From Hymenopus coronatus (Eukaryota; Arthropoda; Insecta; Mantodea; Hymenopodidae), in the NCBI GenBank assembly GCA_030762935.1, contig CM060896.1, positions 17,227,527 to 17,291,526 of the forward strand: a DNA stretch of 64,000 bases, read 5' to 3'. The notes under the pieces were generated by a model. That model did no database searches, had not been told where the DNA came from, and worked only from the letters and a program-made list of their open reading frames with translations. Shown here one piece after another: positions 51,501-54,823 of this stretch (within the stretch, counting starts at the first letter, position 1; every line of letters starts with the position of its first letter). The position numbers and the translations under genes were made by a program.

Positions 51501-54500
51501 TTGTTGCTATTCTGGTACATTTTCTTTGTCCAAAAAATCATTCAGCAGCTTGGGCATTTTCCTGATGACATTTTCTATCTACATTGTTATCATAAGCCTT
51601 AAGTTCATGCTCTTAACATTTTTTTCAGTCTAAGGAGTAATTTAGTTGTAATCATATGTTGTCTATCTTTAAAAATGGAAAAGGTACAGTAAAACCAGTG
51701 ATGGTTATAGGGAAAAAGTAAACTGCAGATGATTTCTGATCTTGTTAGATTCTTAAGTTCTAGCAAAAGTATCATAAGCTATGGTGGTTTTGTCATAAAA
51801 ATATATCCTCATGTAAACAATGCTGTCGCACTCTTATTGGAGGAGTAACGAAGCTACTTACATAACTCTTGGATCTGGAACTGTGTTTTTATTCACTATA
51901 ATTAAGTTCTAGCTGTTTCTTTTGTGGAGTTTGAAATCTTTTCAAGTTATAGTATATAAAAACATGGACAGGTAGAGTCAGACTGAAAAATTCAATGCCA
52001 TAGCCGGGATTTGAACCATGGATCTCCTGATCTCTAGCCAGTTGCTCTTCCACTGAGCTATCATGGCAGCATGCCGGCATAGCATTGAATTTCTCAACTG
52101 ACTTACATGTTTTCCCAGTAAACCACAAGGTGTTCTCAAATTATTTTGAGATGAAATGGAAATGGCGTGTTATTTATGGATGCTCTTTAACTACTGTGGT
52201 TCTCAGCATCTCATTCAAATTGGGCATGAAAGACTGCTTAATTTTGCTCAGAGGCCTCTCTATCAGACTTGAGTTCTTTTACATGCCTTAAATCTATGAC
52301 ACGGGACCAACGGCTTTATTTCCCTTCCTAAGGAAGCCATGCTAAGGATTTTTACACCTGAAAAAATCCATTGTCCTCTGCCGGGTTTGAACCCGCGACC
52401 TTGGGTATATGAAGTCAGCATGGTAACCATTACACCACGGAGGGCGACTTATTTTGAGATGACAACCCCAATGGCGACCTACAGTATTATAAGTACTTAA
52501 GTCCCAGGATTCATAGTAAAGCCAACTATTATAGTCAATTGTTTTTTCACAATTAAACCAATACCAATTGACCATAATAGTTGACTAACCTATTAATCCT
52601 GGGTTTAATTGTTTTTTCACAATTAAGCCAATACCAAGTGACCATAATAGTTGACCGTACTATGAATCCTGTGACTTAAGTACTTACAACAACATCGTAA
52701 ACATGTGAATCAGTTGAGAAATTCAATACTGTGCTGGCATGTTGCTATGGTAGCTCAGTGGAGGAGCAACCGGCTAGAGATCAGGAGATCCATGGTTCAA
52801 ATCCCGGCTATGGCATTGAATTTTTCAGTCTGACTCTACCTGTCCAATTCCTGTCCTACATACGATTTATGTGAAAAAACAATTAAACCAATATAAAAAG
52901 ATGTTTGCTTTAATGTAGGAAATTTGGGGTCACTGTTCACATATGTAAGCACTTTCTTAATTGTAGGTGGCTCATTATTGTGGACAAAACGATAAACTAC
53001 TACTGCGCACATTTTCTTGGGCACTAGTTTATGGAGAAGCAAGAGCCGGCAGGGGGGGGGGGAGAGAAAGAGCTTGTCCACCTGTGTTTCTGCAGTGTTG
53101 TCAGCCATTATGATGTATAGCTTATCCAATTTTCTGCAAACTAGCTGAATTATTAATAAAACACAATGTGCACCTGCATGAATTCTGGTATCTACTGCTT
53201 GCAAAATTGTGCAAAACCTATTGCATATAGACCAGGTACCCAAGCTGCACACGTATATAACACACTGCACTCTGAACAAATTTGTTACATTTAACTTTTG
53301 GCATCAACTTTTCTGTGTTTCCTAGGTTTCCCAAGTATAATAAATTTGCATTGTTTAACCTTTCACTGTATGCAGAATTACTGTGTAATCCAGACACACC
53401 ACTTCACTCTGCTGCCAGGTTAACAATATCCTTAACACTAACAGATTTTGTGATATGCATTTATTATAATGTTTTACTCACCACTCAGTAAAGGCTTCTC
53501 TTTACAATGTACCACATATTCAGTATGATGTCTTGTTATGATCCCAAGTTCATGGACCCAGACCAATTTCTTAAGTGAGGTTAAGAGCCCCATATCAGTA
53601 GATTTACTAGCAGTTGACAATTAAAACAAAAGAAGAACATGTAATATTTTACTAGATGGTTCCATCTTCCAACTTCCAGAACTTTACACCAGAAGGCAAT
53701 CAACACATGCTGTTTGTTTATATTCTGATTAAGAACAATTTGTTGGCTTATTTTGGACTGAATTTGCAGTATATTTAATACTTTGTTAAAGATAAGTTTG
53801 TTACATATTGCAAATGAGATCCAGGAGTTTTCGTATTTAGTGAAACCTTTGCAGCCTATATATTGTTAGGACATTGCATTACAATGAACATGCACTCAGA
53901 TTATTTTCCTGTATGCCTCTTTGTTTACATCAAGACCTTTTCTTAAAATGAAACCCTACATAAAACCTTAATTATTTATTCTATGATGTAAAGAATGAGC
54001 CCTGTAAGAGAATATGATAATGTCTTTATGAGAATATATGAGGAGCATCATTTCAAATTATATAATGTACTCCAAAAGTAAGTTGAGTTTTGTATGTTTT
54101 CATTTTGTTTAGTGCCTTCTCTATTAGACTACATAGTGAGATTGGTTCATTTCATGTTTTTTCCTATACTTTCAACATGTAAATAATTCATGTTTCACTT
54201 CCTTAAGCTTTGCAGACATGTTAAAGCATGTTCATAGCATACACCCATAAGATTAATATGGAGGTGTCTGTGTCAATCAGTTCAAGGTCAAGTGGCAATA
54301 AATCATTGGTCTGCCAAAGCAAAACAAAAACTGTAGAAGGAAGATTTTGTTTTCATTTATTAAACCCTCAATTGTAAATAAAAATATTTTGTCTGCTAAG
54401 GACACTGTCAGTTGCAGGATCATATCAATGCCTCTAATACACCAGAATTTCATCCTGCAGGAGTTCTTTTACACACTTGTTAATCTACTAACATGGGGAT

Positions 54501-54784
54501 GTCACTTTTAAGCCTGCTTAGAAACCATCCAGGTTTGAATCCACAATCGATCAGAAGGCCAGCACCAAACCAACCCAGATATACACTACTATCCATGTTA
54601 CAGCTGGCAGGAATCTTTCAAAGCAGTACATGCAGTGTGAACAGTCATTAACATTAAATGTCCTGAATTCCTATGTTGAAATACTAAGATAGTTGGGCCA
54701 AAAAAGTAGCTTCTTCTGTAACCTCTTCTTGAGAGATACAAATTTGATAATCTTGTTTCCATGGTTAAACTTTTTGTAGAAAGG

Positions 54785-54823
<39 letters not shown>

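Noticed and set aside
52740..52815. Possible functional tRNA gene (good A and B boxes)
   Set aside because: The 5' and 3' ends do not form an acceptor stem and the unit recurs inverted at 52.0 kb, so it is tRNA-derived repeat.
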